DNA of 64,000 nt. It comes from Wyeomyia smithii (lineage: Eukaryota; Arthropoda; Insecta; Diptera; Culicidae). A model generated the notes under the pieces. It did no database searches. It worked only from the letters and a program-made list of their open reading frames with translations, and was not told where the DNA came from. The translations under genes were made by a program, and so were the position numbers. The DNA lies in assembly GCF_029784165.1 (NCBI RefSeq), contig NC_073696.1, forward strand, positions 181,715,825 through 181,779,824. Direction: 5' to 3'. The stretch's first letter is position 1. Each line of letters opens with the position of its first letter. Positions 1 to 11,140 of the stretch are shown here, one piece after another.

Positions 1-221
1 GCGAGCCAGGTGTGAGATCACTCCACACAGCGATACAACTCGCTGACACTGATGGCTTCTTCTTTTTCCTCGTTTGTGTCTCGTCCACTGCTGTAGCACA
101 ATCCAGCCAGCAGCCAAATCGGCTTACGCACCAGCTGGCAGTCACGATGCGAAACAGTTGCACAAAGGCACGACCTTGAACCCGGATTTATTTCACTCGA
201 CCAGGCAAACAATGCCAACAC

Positions 222-889
222 TTGTTCACACGTCTTTTGTTTTATACTCTATCGGACCGATCGCCAAACACGTCCAGTACTGATGCGTGTTCGGCACAGA
301 ATGAAAAAAGACGCTTGTTGAATTTGTTCAACAAGTTTCTTGAGCTAAATATTGTTCCGCACGACTGGAGGGAGGTAAAAGTCATTGCTATTCGGAAACC
401 CGGGAAACCTGCCTCTGATCACAGTTCATATAGGCCGATTGCGATGCTCTCTTGCCTCCGGAAATAAATGGAGAAAATGATCCTCTTACGGCTAGACAAA
501 TGGGTCGAAACAAACGGTTTACTTTCATATACTCAATTTGGCTTTCGCCGGGGCAAAGGGACGAACGATTGCCTAGCGTTGCTTTCTACTGAAATTCAAC
601 TCGCATTTCTGCGTTCTTGGATATTAAGGGGGCTTTTGACTCTGTCTCTGTAGAAGTTTTAAGCGAGAAACTTCATTCGCAGGGACTTTCACCAAATTTG
701 AATAACTTTTTGCTCAATTTGTTGTCAGAAAAGCATATGTATTTCTCACATCGCGATTCGACAACTTCCCGAATTAGTTATATGGGCCTTCCCCAGGGCT
801 CATGTTTAAGTCCTCTCTTATATAATTTTTACGTCAATGACATCGATGAATGTCTTGCAAATTCATGCACGCTAAGGCATGCACGCTAA
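222..889 (+). pseudogene. LINE reverse transcriptase domain, broken
   Basis: The piece holds RT landmarks in order: a PHDWREVKVIAIRKPGKP block with SYRPIAMLSC (RT motif 2 region), GFRRGKGTND, then DIKGAFDSV (motif A with the first catalytic Asp) and GLPQGSCLSPLLYNFYVNDI (motif B). A TAA stop at 465-467 interrupts the frame between SCLRK and MEKMILL. A frameshift near 610 precedes motif A. The reading then runs into a 12-bp direct repeat at 864-875 and 878-889, and the catalytic FADD/YADD box (motif C) that should follow is absent. About 100-150 residues appear deleted, an estimate from family architecture. The piece cannot encode an active enzyme. Confidence 0.8.
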
Positions 890-1373
890 ATACAACTGGG
901 CTTGTCATATTAGGTATCTAACACGAAAATGCCAACAGAGGATTAATTTTCTTCGTACGATTATCGGAACCTGGTGGGGTGCCCACCCAGGAGACCTTCT
1001 GAGGCTTTACCAAACAACGATACTGTCTGTAATTGAGTACGGGTGTTTCTGCTTCCGCTCCGCAGCAAACACACATTTGATCAAACTGGAGCGAATACAA
1101 TATCGTTGTTTGCGTATTGCCTTAGGCTGCATGCAGTCGACCCATACGATGAGTCTTGAAGTGCTAGCGGGTATTCTTCCGTTGAAACATCGCTTTTGGA
1201 ATCTCTCTTACCGGTTGCTAATTCGATGCACAGTAATGAACCCATTAGTAATTGAAAACTTCGAGAGGTCGGTCGACCTTCAATCTCAATCCAGATTTAT
1301 GAATTTATATTTTGACTATATGGCTCAAGATATTAACCCTTCTTCATACGTTTCCTTAATGTCGCACTTTTAG
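879..1373 (+). pseudogene. LINE RT thumb/connection region
   Basis: An open stretch resumes right after the 12-bp repeat that marks the motif C deletion. Its pattern (KYNWACHIRYL, LYQTTILSVIEYG, LERIQYRCLRIALG) is the region found between RT and RNase H in I-like LINEs, where a primer-grip/thumb segment precedes a long helical linker. It stops at 1371-1373. The RNase H part is in another frame, so at least one more frameshift separates the two. Not independently functional. Confidence 0.7.
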
Positions 1374-1408
1374 GTACTTCTGACAATGCTATATTCTTCG
1401 ACACCACC

Positions 1409-2356
1409 ATGAAAGAAGACATTACTGGTATCCCGGATCAATTGCGACCCCAAGAGATCCCCAAGATTTTTTCCAATAAGTTTAAACATGTTAGTTATGA
1501 TAAAAGGTTTTACACTGACGGATCTAATCTAGATGAGTCCACTGGCTTCGGTGTTTATCATGAAAATTTTACCGCCTCCTACAAACTCGATGCTCCTGCT
1601 TCCGTGTACGTCGCAGAACTTGCTGCTATTCAGTACTCTCTTGGGATCATCGAAACCCTACCCATAGACCACTACTTCATCTTCACAGACAGTCTCAGTG
1701 CCATTGAGGCTCTGCGATCGATGAAGACTGTGAAGCACACCCCGTATTTCCTGGGGAAAATACGGCGGTTGTTAAGTGCTTTAACAGATAAAAATTACCG
1801 GGTTACCTTAGCGTGGGTCCCTTTTCATTGTTCCATTCCGGGCAATGAAAAGGCTGACGCTTTAGCTAAGGTGGGTGCTATTGATGGCGATATATATGTA
1901 AGACCAATTGCTTATGATGAATTTTATAGCATTTTGCGTCAGAAAACACTCAACAGTTGGCAATCATCATGGAACTCAGATGAACTGGGACGGTGGCTAC
2001 ATTCCATTTTTCCTAAGGTATCGACGAAAGCATGGTTCAAGGGGTTGGATGTAGGTCGGGACTTCATTCGCGTGATGTCCAGACTTATGTCCGATCACTA
2101 CACGTTAAACACGCATCTCTTTCGTATAGGGCTTGTAGACAGTAATCACTGCGTTTGTGGCGATGGCTACCATGACATCGAGCATGTTGTTTGGTCGTGT
2201 ACCGAATACTGTGGTGTTAGGTCCGAGCTTATAGATTCCTTTCGGGCCCGAGGGAAACAACCGAACGTACCCGTTAGAGACATTCTGGGAAGCGGTGATT
2301 TCCAGTACATGACACAGCTATACTGGTTTATAAAAAATGCTGGAATTAAAATTTGA
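1409..2356 (+). pseudogene. LINE RNase H domain with C-terminal tail
   Basis: The 315-codon open stretch holds a type I RNase H domain with all four acidic positions visible: YTDGS (Asp), VAELAAI (Glu), FTDSLSAIEAL (Asp) and GNEKADALAK (Asp). The usual WVP-H-C-GI motif before the last Asp reads AWVPFHCSIPG. A C-terminal tail has a Cys/His cluster (NHCVCGDGYHDIEHVVWSC), as in LINE tails. RNase H removes RNA from RNA-DNA hybrids during retrotransposition. This part is intact, but the rest of the element is not. The ATG at 1409 is probably internal to the original pol ORF. Confidence 0.85.
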
Positions 2357-2720
2357 TTTTTTCATCTATTTGTTAGATTACAATTCCCGTCATTAACTGA
2401 ATGAAAATGATACACCATGCTGGAGACACTAAAACGAAGACTCGGCATCTTCATGTTCACGCAGACACCTCACACCAAAACTGCTCAAATGGAACATCAC
2501 TGCTTAGCCATGTACAAATAAATAAATCCTGTAACTCAATATAGTTAAAATCAAAATTGTAACTCCCCTCCTCTCACCTTAAATCCCCACTAGCTCGTAG
2601 TCGGCCGCGAGATATAAAAAATGTGCCTCCCTCTTTTCCCTGCTAATTCAGAATTAGAAAAAAAATGTACTTGGCTCAGTTAAACATAAATTGTATCGTG
2701 CCGTGTCAAATTAACTATTT

Positions 2721-3632
2721 TAAACTAAGTAGAAGAGTAAAAGATAACTCAGAGGAAACATACACAGACAACCGCTGTGTCCTAGCAACTTGTTTTAGAA
2801 GCTTTATTTAAATAAACAGAAAGCACACTTATTTTACATCGTGGAGGAACAACAAAATGAGTAAGTCACGAACCAGCTCAAGCAGCTATGGAAAACAACT
2901 CGTTACGTGAGACTCCCTTGTATATACGGCCAGACGAGTGTAGTTATATTTATATGTTCAATCTGAGCGCTTGCCGGTTTAGTTCACGGACGGTCTTCCA
3001 ACAGAACACTCAGTTTTCCTTCCTAGTTTGAGATAAGTAGTGTTTCACCTGTAATTACAGACGGCTTGAGACAAAAAAATATTATTGTTTACTGACATAA
3101 AGAGGTGAATATTGCAAATTCATAGTTTACTTAAAAATCTAATGATCAAGAATAATGAAATAGTATTGCTTTCGGTTTCCTAAACTAGTCCACACTAAGA
3201 TGGTGTTCATCGTCTCAAATGATTATATTGACCCTAATTTACGCTTCGCAAATGAATTGTTCTGCAGCTTCATGAGTTGACATTTTTATGAATATTTACA
3301 AGGTAGAACTGAACATCAGGCTCAACGGGTTCAACTGATGTCAAAGTTTTTTTTTTTGTGAATTAGTTAGACTGAAAATATCGAACAGTGTGTGGTCGTG
3401 ATACGAGTTCAAAACAAAACAGTGCTTTTCTAACCGACCTACATCAACTCAATCCACTCTGTGGAACGCGCGGCGATCGTTTTCTGTGATGCTTTTAGAT
3501 TATTATTTTTCGAAATTAGGCAACGCCGCTGGCGTGGTTGGTGCATGGTGACGTAGACGACGCTGCTATGCAAACAAAGTTCGGTTGATGGTTATTGAGA
3601 CTGCAAGTTTTGAAAGATAATTTTTTTATTAC
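2721..3632. other. No gene seen; AT-rich intergenic
   Basis: No credible coding region, RNA gene or clean repeat boundary was recognised. A poly-T run lies near 3346-3356. Confidence 0.5.
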
Positions 3633-3881
3633 TTAGTGTAAGTAATCACCCAATAAAACGCTTTTGAACTCATCATATTGCGTGTGATTGACTGCAGTTT
3701 GATTGTGCTTGCATCGAACGGAAGTGGCCTCGAAAACGGCGGTGATGCCCTCGACGAGTTCCGTACGACTGAAAGTTAAGTGGTCAGAATGGACTTTGAT
3801 CGCCGTATCAACGAACCGTCCGTCAGTGAAAGAAGCGAACGCCAATGTGAAGAGAACAAAAAGAAGTTCGATCTTCACCAA
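3633..3881 (-). CDS. Possible small secreted protein, start codon unclear
   Basis: The minus-strand frame begins with a classic signal-peptide pattern (VKIELLFVLFTLAFASFTDG): a positive residue, a hydrophobic core and a small-residue cleavage region. About 60 further residues follow, with one Cys and two N-glycosylation-like sites (NQT, NHT). The stop is followed at once by AATAAA on the minus strand. Against it, the first codon is TTG, no in-frame ATG lies upstream and there is an in-frame TAA a few codons earlier. It may be a gene that lost its start, the 3' exon of a longer gene, or chance. The family is not recognised. Confidence 0.25.
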   Translation of the reverse strand: MVKIELLFVLFTLAFASFTDGRFVDTAIKVHSDHLTFSRTELVEGITAVFEATSVRCKHNQTAVNHTQYDEFKSVLLGDYLH

Positions 3882-4714
3882 GAAAAAATCCTCACAAGCA
3901 TCGGTTTAGGAATTTATGGTAAAATCTCATGATGTTTTTAAAACGTTTCTCTCGGTGTACAATTTGCGTGCAGTGTGGACCCGAAACAAATATGCCAAAT
4001 TGTGACATATTTTGTCTGCGTCACGGAGAGCAAGTGGACTTTCGAACCGGTGGCGATCGTCCGGAAATCTCCGCCAACAGCATCCTTTATCACTTCTACC
4101 GTTGTGTAGCAAACAGGTTTAACAAGCGGCACGAAAGCCGGTTGCTCTATCATGGTAACCAGTTTTGGCCGGATTTCTATGATAGTTGGTGCTATGAATC
4201 TTGAACATTTCGGGAAACGAGAACAATTTATTGCCGAAACGGAGTTGCTCGCATAAGGAGGTAAGCAGCGGCGCTGGGCTGCTCTCTTGATAATGGATTT
4301 ATTCATTTTACACAAGGTCACCTATTTTTATTACTGATGTCATTTTGCAGTCGGCAATTGATATAATAAATAATGATAATGCAATGAAAAATATTCAATA
4401 CTTAACAATATTCATTGTTTTAAATCGTGTAGTATATATTTACAATAGCCTTCATGTTTTGTGTACACAACGAATTATCGGGTTTTGTTCTTTTGCGAAG
4501 CTTATGATGACTAACGCTTGATTTTTCAAAGATACAAAAACTACACTATATCTAATGCAACATGAATCCAGATTATTCATGACAACTCCAACGAAACCAT
4601 TTTCTGTACAAAAAGTAGTTGCTGATTGATAAAAGTGCAATATCTCTCAAGGCTTTTTATTGATAACATGTGCAGTTGTTCAAATTCCCATCAGCCAACC
4701 CATGTTCAAACCCA
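3882..4714. other. No gene seen
   Basis: Several overlapping open frames on both strands show no family motif, no signal peptide and no consistent splice pattern. I regard them as chance. Confidence 0.4.
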
Positions 4715-5046
4715 TCAGCCAACATTGTCTGGGAATCTATTCTCACATTGCGATAGCTGTGTCACATGAACTCAGTTAATTTTTACTGGGTTCTAGAACA
4801 TGGAGGCATTAGTGGGAATGACAGGGCAGACGAATTTGCAAACACGGATCTAACTCACAGTTTTTTGGCCCAAAACCTTTCAGCGGTATATCAAAATATG
4901 TGGTAAAAATTGGAACTTACACATTGGAAGGTACAAAAGTTGACGACCAATTAGCTGGATGTCAAAACGTGTTTTTAATACCAAATGTAAATTATTTTAA
5001 AAAGGTCCTAAGGGTCAGCAAAAAAAAACTTTCCGTACATACGTAA

Positions 5047-6491
5047 TATAGATGGTCGGGCTTCGAGGTTGAAACCCCGTTATTTTGGGATCGAGTCGGG
5101 TTTGAATTTGGTGAAAAAAATACCCGGGTTTATGTTTGACCGAGGAAAAAAATCGAACTCGGGTCGAGTACGGGTTTGAAAAACCGACTGGCTTCCCAAC
5201 ACATTACGGCTGGCAAATTTTGTGCTAGAGCAGGCCCTATTGCTGGTATCGCAGGGTCAGCTAGCTACCGGGTAATCAAGGTCATCGCGAATAGAGAACA
5301 AAAGCCAAGAACCTTCACTTTACTGGTTTTATTTCGTGTGTTTGTGGCGTGTGAGTGTGTAATCACAAAATTATGTAATGGCTACCCACTAGTATTTGCT
5401 GCTTCGGCTGCGCAGGAGTCCTCTCGAGTGCGCAACCAGATTACGAACCGGTACAAGGCGGCTAGCGAATGACAGGATAACGAGAACCTAAATTTTTCGG
5501 ACGTTGATCTCAAATGTTGCAGGCGTCTTCCCTTTCAGCGCACTATCAGTAGCCCCAATTAGGGGAGGAGGTCCAATCCTCGGTCTAATTCATTGAACAG
5601 CACACGTATAAAAAGTCCTCGAGTCTGCAAGTCTGCTTCCCTTTATATATACAATCCAGCCTCATCGACCAAACAGCGATTCATATTGTTGCAGTGGCAG
5701 TTATCCCTAACTAATGTGCTAATGTTCTATATTGGAGAGAAACGTGAAGACTCGAAACATACAAATCAATAATAACATCAAATAAAAACTAAGAATTGTA
5801 GCAACTGCAACTGTAAGAATCAAATATTTAAAAACCGTTAGAGGATCAATGTTTTGGGTCAGGCTCAAATTGGTATAAAAAAATTAACTCCAAAAAATTT
5901 TGAGTTCGGCTTTTTTTTTTCTTTTCCTGTATGGGCTTCCTCACTGCGACCAGAATCGTAGATCTATTGTGAGATATGCCCGGGTGTCTGCTGTATCCCG
6001 CACTTATGTTAATAGCAATACCTCTATTGAGAAGTGGAATGCAGTGCTTGTGTGTAATGTGCTACTCTTCCTTACACGCTTACTGTTTTACTATACCGAT
6101 ACTCGTTCCTCTTGCCAAATATCACCAATTATAATTCCCTGGAGAAGTTTCGTCGTGCGTCCTTCTGACCAGTTTTATTAATAAGAGGGACTTATTTTTT
6201 GTTAAGAGGAAATCACGCAAAGGTATTTGTAGATTTCAGCGTAAAGGAAGGGTAACTGGTGGGGACCCTAAGAATAAACCCATGCTTAAGTCCTTTTTGA
6301 CATCGGATGGCCTGATTCTACTAAGATTCGAGCCCATGACCATCCGCTTGACAAAGCGGACTCTGTAACCTTGCGGCTACGCAGCTCCGCCTTGAGTTCG
6401 GGTTGCATGAAAACAAATTTGAGTTTGATCGAAAAAAAAACGGGTTCTGGTCGGGAACAGGTTTGGAAATTATCGAACCCGACCTTCTCTA
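5047..6491. mobile_element. hAT-like non-autonomous element with 8-bp target duplication
   Basis: The ends are imperfect inverted repeats: left TATAGATGGTCGGGCTTCGA, right (reverse complement) TAGAGAAGGTCGGGTTCGA. The flanks are ATACGTAA (5039-5046) and ATACGTAG (6492-6499), an 8-bp duplication with one mismatch. The related LINE copy has the unoccupied site at 62433-62440. TAGAG-type termini with 8-bp duplications are characteristic of hAT transposons. No transposase is visible, so it is non-autonomous. A SINE at 5910-6391 was inserted later; without it the element is about 963 bp. Repeated CGGGTT/CGAACCCG runs lie just inside both ends. Confidence 0.8.
5910..6391 (-). mobile_element. tRNA-derived SINE with 10-bp target duplication
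   Basis: Read on the minus strand, the element starts GGCGGAGCTGCGTAGCCGCA, a tRNA-like head with an A-box-like segment, followed about 45 nt later by GGGCTCGAATCTT, a B-box-like segment (consensus GGTTCGANNCC). A tRNA-unrelated body and a terminal A run (T run at 5911-5920 on the plus strand) follow. TTGAGTTCGG occurs on both sides (5900-5909 and 6392-6401), the expected target-site duplication. It resembles the Feilai-type tRNA SINEs of Aedes in plan; that family name is an inference, not a match I could test. Confidence 0.75.
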
Positions 6492-6790
6492 ATACGTAGG
6501 CTTTTTAACGGGACACTCTCCTAGCAGATATCATTCAAAGAACATTGACCGGGTTCAGAATGGAAAGTAAGACACCGGAGCATCTGCTGTACAGTTGTGG
6601 TGTATTGTTCAAACGCCCAAAGGGATATGATTTTTGAATCTCGGAACGGTGATTGGCTTCATGAACCATATTTGATCTGACTGGGAGCGTGTCGTTGCAG
6701 ATACTTGATTACTCAACGGTCATTGTATTTGCAAGAGGACATGTATAATAAACTATGTTCCGAACTCCAAACACCACCAAATATCTCTGA

Positions 6791-7591
6791 TTTATTCGAA
6801 CCCATTATGTTAGCTACTTCTAATAGTTGATAAGTGACTCCCCTAGTAAAAATTAAACCGCTCAAATATTATTTTTCTAATAATATATTGTCATTGCCGT
6901 GTTAATAATTATTCTATTAAAAAGGATAAAATACAAATAGCACATTACGATTGCACGACATGATTGATGCATGATTGCACGTATCGACATGATTTTTTGA
7001 TACGCGTTGTTACCAAGACAAACGAACACAACTCTGGTAGTTTTAACATTTTGCACATTTAATTCTTTGCGAAAATGTGACAAATGTGATTGCAATTTTC
7101 ACCTGTTATCCACTAGAATTATTTATGGTAGATGCAGGCAGTAGGTTTGATGAACTTTTATTTTTCTAGTACCGTCTAAATTTTCAATAAAATATTCCGA
7201 TTATGAAATATATTTTATAAACCTTTTTTGTTGTTCTGATTTGCCGACTTTTCACAAGTGACTCACTTTCAGGCTGATTTTAAAAATTGGGCAGTTTCCT
7301 ACGCCTCTTTTTCGTGCCATATTTACCCGCGTAAAAATCGACATTAGTGTAGAAGAAAAATACAATTTTCCAAAATCATGACTTTGGACGAAAAAAATTA
7401 ATTCTCAATTACCCATGGAATGAATAAAATATTTGTGTATAAATATGCACGGTATTTGAATTAAAAGTTTCCAAGTTCATGGAAAACAAACTTACCGTCC
7501 CCTTGGTCATGATCATGGATAAGGTTTCACATTTATTCACATTAATTTTGTATCAGGAGTTACGACACAATATGTGTTGTTTTTTAATTTT
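6791..7591. other. No gene seen
   Basis: AT-rich sequence without a recognisable gene or clear element boundary. Confidence 0.5.
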
Positions 7592-8241
7592 ACCTTTGTT
7601 ATACTAAACAAAGGTTATAAAATCGGTCGAAAAACGCAAAATAGATCCAAGGTCCGGAGGGCCGAACCGTATATACCATTCGACTCAGCTTGACTAACTG
7701 AGCAATGTCTGTTCGTGTGTATGTGTGTGTATGTGTGTGTGTTTGTGTGTGTATGTATGTTGTCTGTATGTATGTGCCACAAAATAGTAACGCACCTTTC
7801 TTACAGAACGCAATATCCGATTTTGATGATCTTATACGCAAACGAAAGCTACTGTGCTCCCCCAGAATGCTACCGAGTGGATTTTTGATTGATGGCTTAT
7901 ATTTTGAGATATTGATCCAAGAGTATTTTTTATATAAGACATTTAACTTTTAAGATAAAATAAATGTCACGGAGGGCCATGTGTTGTATACCAATTGACT
8001 CAGATCGACAAACTGAACCATTTCTGTATGTATGTGTATGTTTGCCTGTACGTATGTATGTGTAAATATGTTGTTTATGTGTAGTATTTTTAGAAATCGA
8101 GTCGGAAAAAAAAACAAAAAAAACGCTTTATTTATTTATGCAATGTTTGCAGCTTTAAAAGAGAGCCCCAGAGCTCTTTGGAAATCACATTGAGCAAAAT
8201 TTTTTTATTGGTAGCTTGAACTTTAGAATACTGACCTAAGG

Positions 8242-8350
8242 AGCCATCCACATACCACGTGGACAGATTTTTAACACTTTTGACCCAACCACCCCCCCCC
8301 CCCCCCCCCCCCGTGGACAACTGCCCATATAAATTCTAAAAAAATTGTAT
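8242..8350. repeat. CCACGTGG-type MITE fragment with a 21-nt C run
   Basis: A CCACGTGGACAG block is followed by an uninterrupted C run (8292-8312) and GTGGACAACTGCCCAT. The same order of blocks recurs at 63905-64000, and a related, longer unit with G runs lies at 46256-46560. Long homopolymer C is prone to length change and to sequencing error. Confidence 0.55.
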
Positions 8351-8938
8351 GGACCGTGGACATTTATCTCATTTATCCAATTAACCGTCAAATTTCTACA
8401 AATATTGAAAGTAAATCTCTTTGCTTCTCGATTTTGTCAAGTGGTTGAAAGCCTTACGTTGAAAATATGGTTAAATTTGACGATGATTTGATCAAATGCG
8501 TGATGAGATGAATATAGGTACTGAGATGAATATAGGAGCAATAACCCTATATTAAATTGTACGTAGAACCCAGATTTTCGAAGAACAAGAAGCATTTACA
8601 GCATTCTGAAATCAAGCATTGTAGCAAAATCTAACCTCATAGCATGCAAATGTAACACAATTAGCGATCCGGATATTTCAGAAAGCTTTACCAAAGATGT
8701 ATGATATGATACACTATGCTTATGTAAGATATAAATATTGCTTTCTGATTTCAAATTCAGTACAAACAGAGTATCCATTCAAATTATCTTACTTCTTGTT
8801 ATCGTAGCAAGTTTTATGAAGCCCCTGTTTCGGATTTCACCTTACAGCTTAGGCCTTCAAAAACCTTCACTTTCAGATAAGGCAATTAAAATAAAATTGT
8901 ATTGACAACTTTCATCAGTAGTTATATGATTTTCAATG

Positions 8939-10251
8939 CCAGATCGACGCTGAAGAGTGCGATTAAGTCCAGCAAGAGGGCCTGTTTCGATAGGCTATGC
9001 GCGAGTGCCAATACGAACCCGTGGGGTGACGCCTACAGGACTGTAATGGCCAAGACCAAAGGCGCGCTGGCGCCTGCAGAGCGATCACCAGCGATGCTGG
9101 AGCGAATCATCGAGGGACACTTTCCGCGCCACGAGCCAAGTCCTTGGCCTTCGGCGGTCGAGTCCCACGTCCGACGTTCCAGTATCTCAGACACAGACCA
9201 GGGATGGTCGGCCAACCTGCCGAGCATCCAATCCGTGGGCGACGACAGCCGTGTCGAGGTTCAGGAGGAGGCAAGGGTTACGAATGAGGAACTCATCGTG
9301 ATCGCCAACTCTCTAAAGGTGAGCAAGGCACCGGGACCGGATGGCATCCCTAACCTGGCAATCAGGCTGGCGATAAAAACGGCCCCCGGGCTGTTTCGAG
9401 TAGTCATGCAGAGGTGCCTGGATGACTGCCTCTTTCCGGATAGGTGGAAGCGGCAGAAATTGGTCCTACTGCCGAAGGCTGGGAAACCACCAGGTGACCC
9501 ATCGGCATATAGGCCTATCTGCCTGCTAGACACGACGGGCAAGGTACTTGAGAGGATTATCCTCAACAGACTCGTGAGGTACACAGAGGGTGTAAACGGT
9601 CTGGCAAGCAACCGAAAGGGCAGGTCCACGCTGGATGCCATCGCCTCCGTCACCAAGACGGCGGAGATAGCACTCCAGCGCAAGAAGGGAATACGCTATT
9701 GCGCAATCGTCACGCTTGACGTGAAGAATGCGTTCAATAGCGCCAGTTGGGACTCCATAGCGCTCGCGCTCAGGAGCATCCACGTACCGGTGTCACTGTA
9801 CAAGATTCTGGAAAACTACTTCCAGAATCGAGTACTGGTTTACAACACAGAGGAGGGTCAGAAGTGCGTCCCAATCACCGCTGGGGTTCCGCAAGGTTCA
9901 ATCCTGGGTCCGGTGTTGTGGAACGTCATGTATGACGGGGTGTTGAAACTAAAGTTTCCTGTAGGGGTTGTGATCGTCGGCTTTGCAGACGACATAACGC
10001 TAGAGGTTTACGTCGAGTCGATCGAAGCGGTCGAGTTGACGGCTGCGCATTGCATGAGAAAGGTCGAGGACTGGATGCGCTCCAGGAAACTGGAGCTTGC
10101 GCACCATAAGACGGAGGTCACGGTTGTGAACAACCGTAAATCAGAGCAACAGGCGATGGTCAGAGTCGGAGACTGTACCATCACCTCAAAGCGATCGTTG
10201 GAGCTCTTGGGGGTTATTATGGTTATTATGGTCCAGAGCGCTAGGTACTAA
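8939..10251 (+). pseudogene. R1-clade reverse transcriptase, truncated
   Basis: The open frame enters from the insertion junction and holds RT motifs in order: SKAPGPDGIPNLAI, LLPKAGKPPGDPSAYRPICL, RKGRSTLDAI, VTLDVKNAFNSASW (motif A), GVPQGSILGPVLWNVMYDGV (motif B) and GFADDITLEV (motif C, both catalytic Asp present). After LELLGV the frame is disturbed at a doubled GTTATTATG unit (10213-10231), where roughly 50 residues seem lost by internal deletion, and the frame ends at 10249-10251. The ATG at 8902 belongs to host DNA and is not the real start. The catalytic core looks intact, but the protein lacks endonuclease and is broken. Confidence 0.85.
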
Positions 10252-10857
10252 CAGTTACCGCGGTAAACTGGAAAGTACCTACAGGCTCATGTGCCTGAGA
10301 GTTGTGAGTGCGTATCGGACGGTGTCATACGATGCAATCTGTGTCTTGTCCGGCATGATGCCTATCAGCATCGCCATCAAGGAGGACAGAGAGTGTTTCG
10401 ACCACCGTGACACAAGGGGCATACGAGGCACCAGAAGGTCATTCTCGATGCACCGTTGGCAGAGGGAATGGTCTAATTTCACAAAGGGCAGATGGACGCA
10501 CCGACTTATACCGGAGATATTCGGCTGGGTCGGGAGGCGACATGGCGAGGTGAACTTCCACCTGACACAGATCCTGTCAGGCCATGGTTGCTTCAGGCAA
10601 TATCTGCACAGATTCGGGCACGCGGGTCTCCCATGTGTCCCGAGTGCGTGGAAGAGGAGGAGACTGCAGAGCATGTCTTCTTCGTATGCCCCCGTTTCGT
10701 AAGAGCGAGGAGCAACATGATGGCTGTGAGCGGGCCTGGCACTACTCCGGACAATCTTGTCCGGAGGATGTGCGACGACCCGGACATTGCCCCCCAGATT
10801 GTCCTGGAGCTACAACGTGTGTGGCGGGTCAATCACCAACACGCCAGTGGTAGCTAA
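10252..10857 (+). pseudogene. R1-clade C-terminal region with zinc knuckle, frameshifted
   Basis: This is the continuation of the R1-type pol after the internal deletion: TNSYRGKLESTYRLMCLRVV, SAYRTVSYDAICVLSGMMPI and KGRWTHRLIPEIFGWVGRRH, all typical of R1 elements downstream of RT. A frameshift near 10620 is needed to reach the Cys-rich motif CPECVEEEETAEHVFFVCP, a CCHC-like knuckle thought to bind nucleic acid. The frame ends at 10855-10857 and a 3' untranslated region follows. Confidence 0.8.
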
Positions 10858-11140
10858 CTACCAGTCTCCAGGTAGTTAGCTAGGAGGTTATAAGAGTAAA
10901 GAGGATGCATCACGCACAAAAGCCACTTCCCGACGTAATACTTAACCGTCGTTCCGGGAAGACCAGGGCTGGAGACTGGAGGGGTTTTAGTGGGTCGGGA
11001 CAGGGATCAGTAGGTGTCTGGGGGAGTGTAACTACCCCAGCATCTCTCCCCTAGTCTCATCCCCACACCCTGAGTTCTCTTCTCAGGTATCTGTTTGCAG
11101 ATTTCCCCGCCACCTTTGAAAAAAAATATGATTTTCAATG

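Larger units (their letters stand above)
1..2720 (+). mobile_element. Degenerate I-like LINE (RT + RNase H), 5' part outside window or lost
   Basis: A non-LTR retrotransposon carries reverse transcriptase then C-terminal RNase H in the order used by I-group LINEs. Coding pieces are 222-889 (RT), 879-1373 (post-RT) and 1409-2356 (RNase H), with an in-frame stop, frameshifts and an internal deletion, so it is dead. The region before 222 is not recognisably coding. The 3' untranslated part runs past a TAAA-type repeat near 2514-2526, and similar non-coding tail sequence seems to continue to about 2720; the exact 3' end and any target-site duplication were not found. The clade (I versus Loa/R1 with RNase H) is inferred from domain order and motif style only. 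Confidence 0.8.
4715..6790 (+). mobile_element. RNase H-bearing LINE fragment, split by a hAT-like insertion
   Basis: Positions 4715-5046 and 6492-6790 are two halves of one LINE fragment. Both align by eye with the uninterrupted relative at 62068-62770 (shared features: the GNxKADE RNase H motif, a Cys-rich SETSEHLLCSCG-like tail, and the TCATTGTAT 3' region). Between them sits a 1445-bp inserted element with an 8-bp duplicated target. This copy has stops within the RNase H frame and is more decayed than the one at 62 kb. Left and right limits are approximate because they are defined only by where similarity to the other copy fades. Confidence 0.75.
8939..11125 (+). mobile_element. 5'-truncated R1-clade LINE with 15-bp target duplication
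   Basis: The element is bounded exactly by ATATGATTTTCAATG at 8924-8938 and 11126-11140. It ends in a short A run after a GC-richer 3' untranslated region (about 10858-11125). The endonuclease half is missing (5' truncation); RT and the C-terminal zinc-knuckle region remain. The GC content is clearly higher than its surroundings. It inserted into dispersed repeat family A. R1-clade membership is inferred from the RT and C-terminal motifs. The site is not 28S rDNA. Confidence 0.88.

Noticed and set aside
5600..5625. TATA-like CGTATAAAAAGTCC within the hAT element
   Set aside because: No initiator or gene follows; A/T-rich chance match is common here.
6310..6391. Possible tRNA gene on the minus strand
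   Set aside because: A- and B-box-like sequences are present, but the acceptor stem does not close and the sequence runs on into a SINE body with an A tail and target duplications.
7599..7841. Open frames through the GT-rich tract (both strands), also at 60775-61097
   Set aside because: They are made of microsatellite-encoded Val/Cys or Thr/His repeats within family A and have no independent support.
9261..9683. 140-codon minus-strand frame inside the R1 element
   Set aside because: Shadow of the RT coding frame, with no motif.
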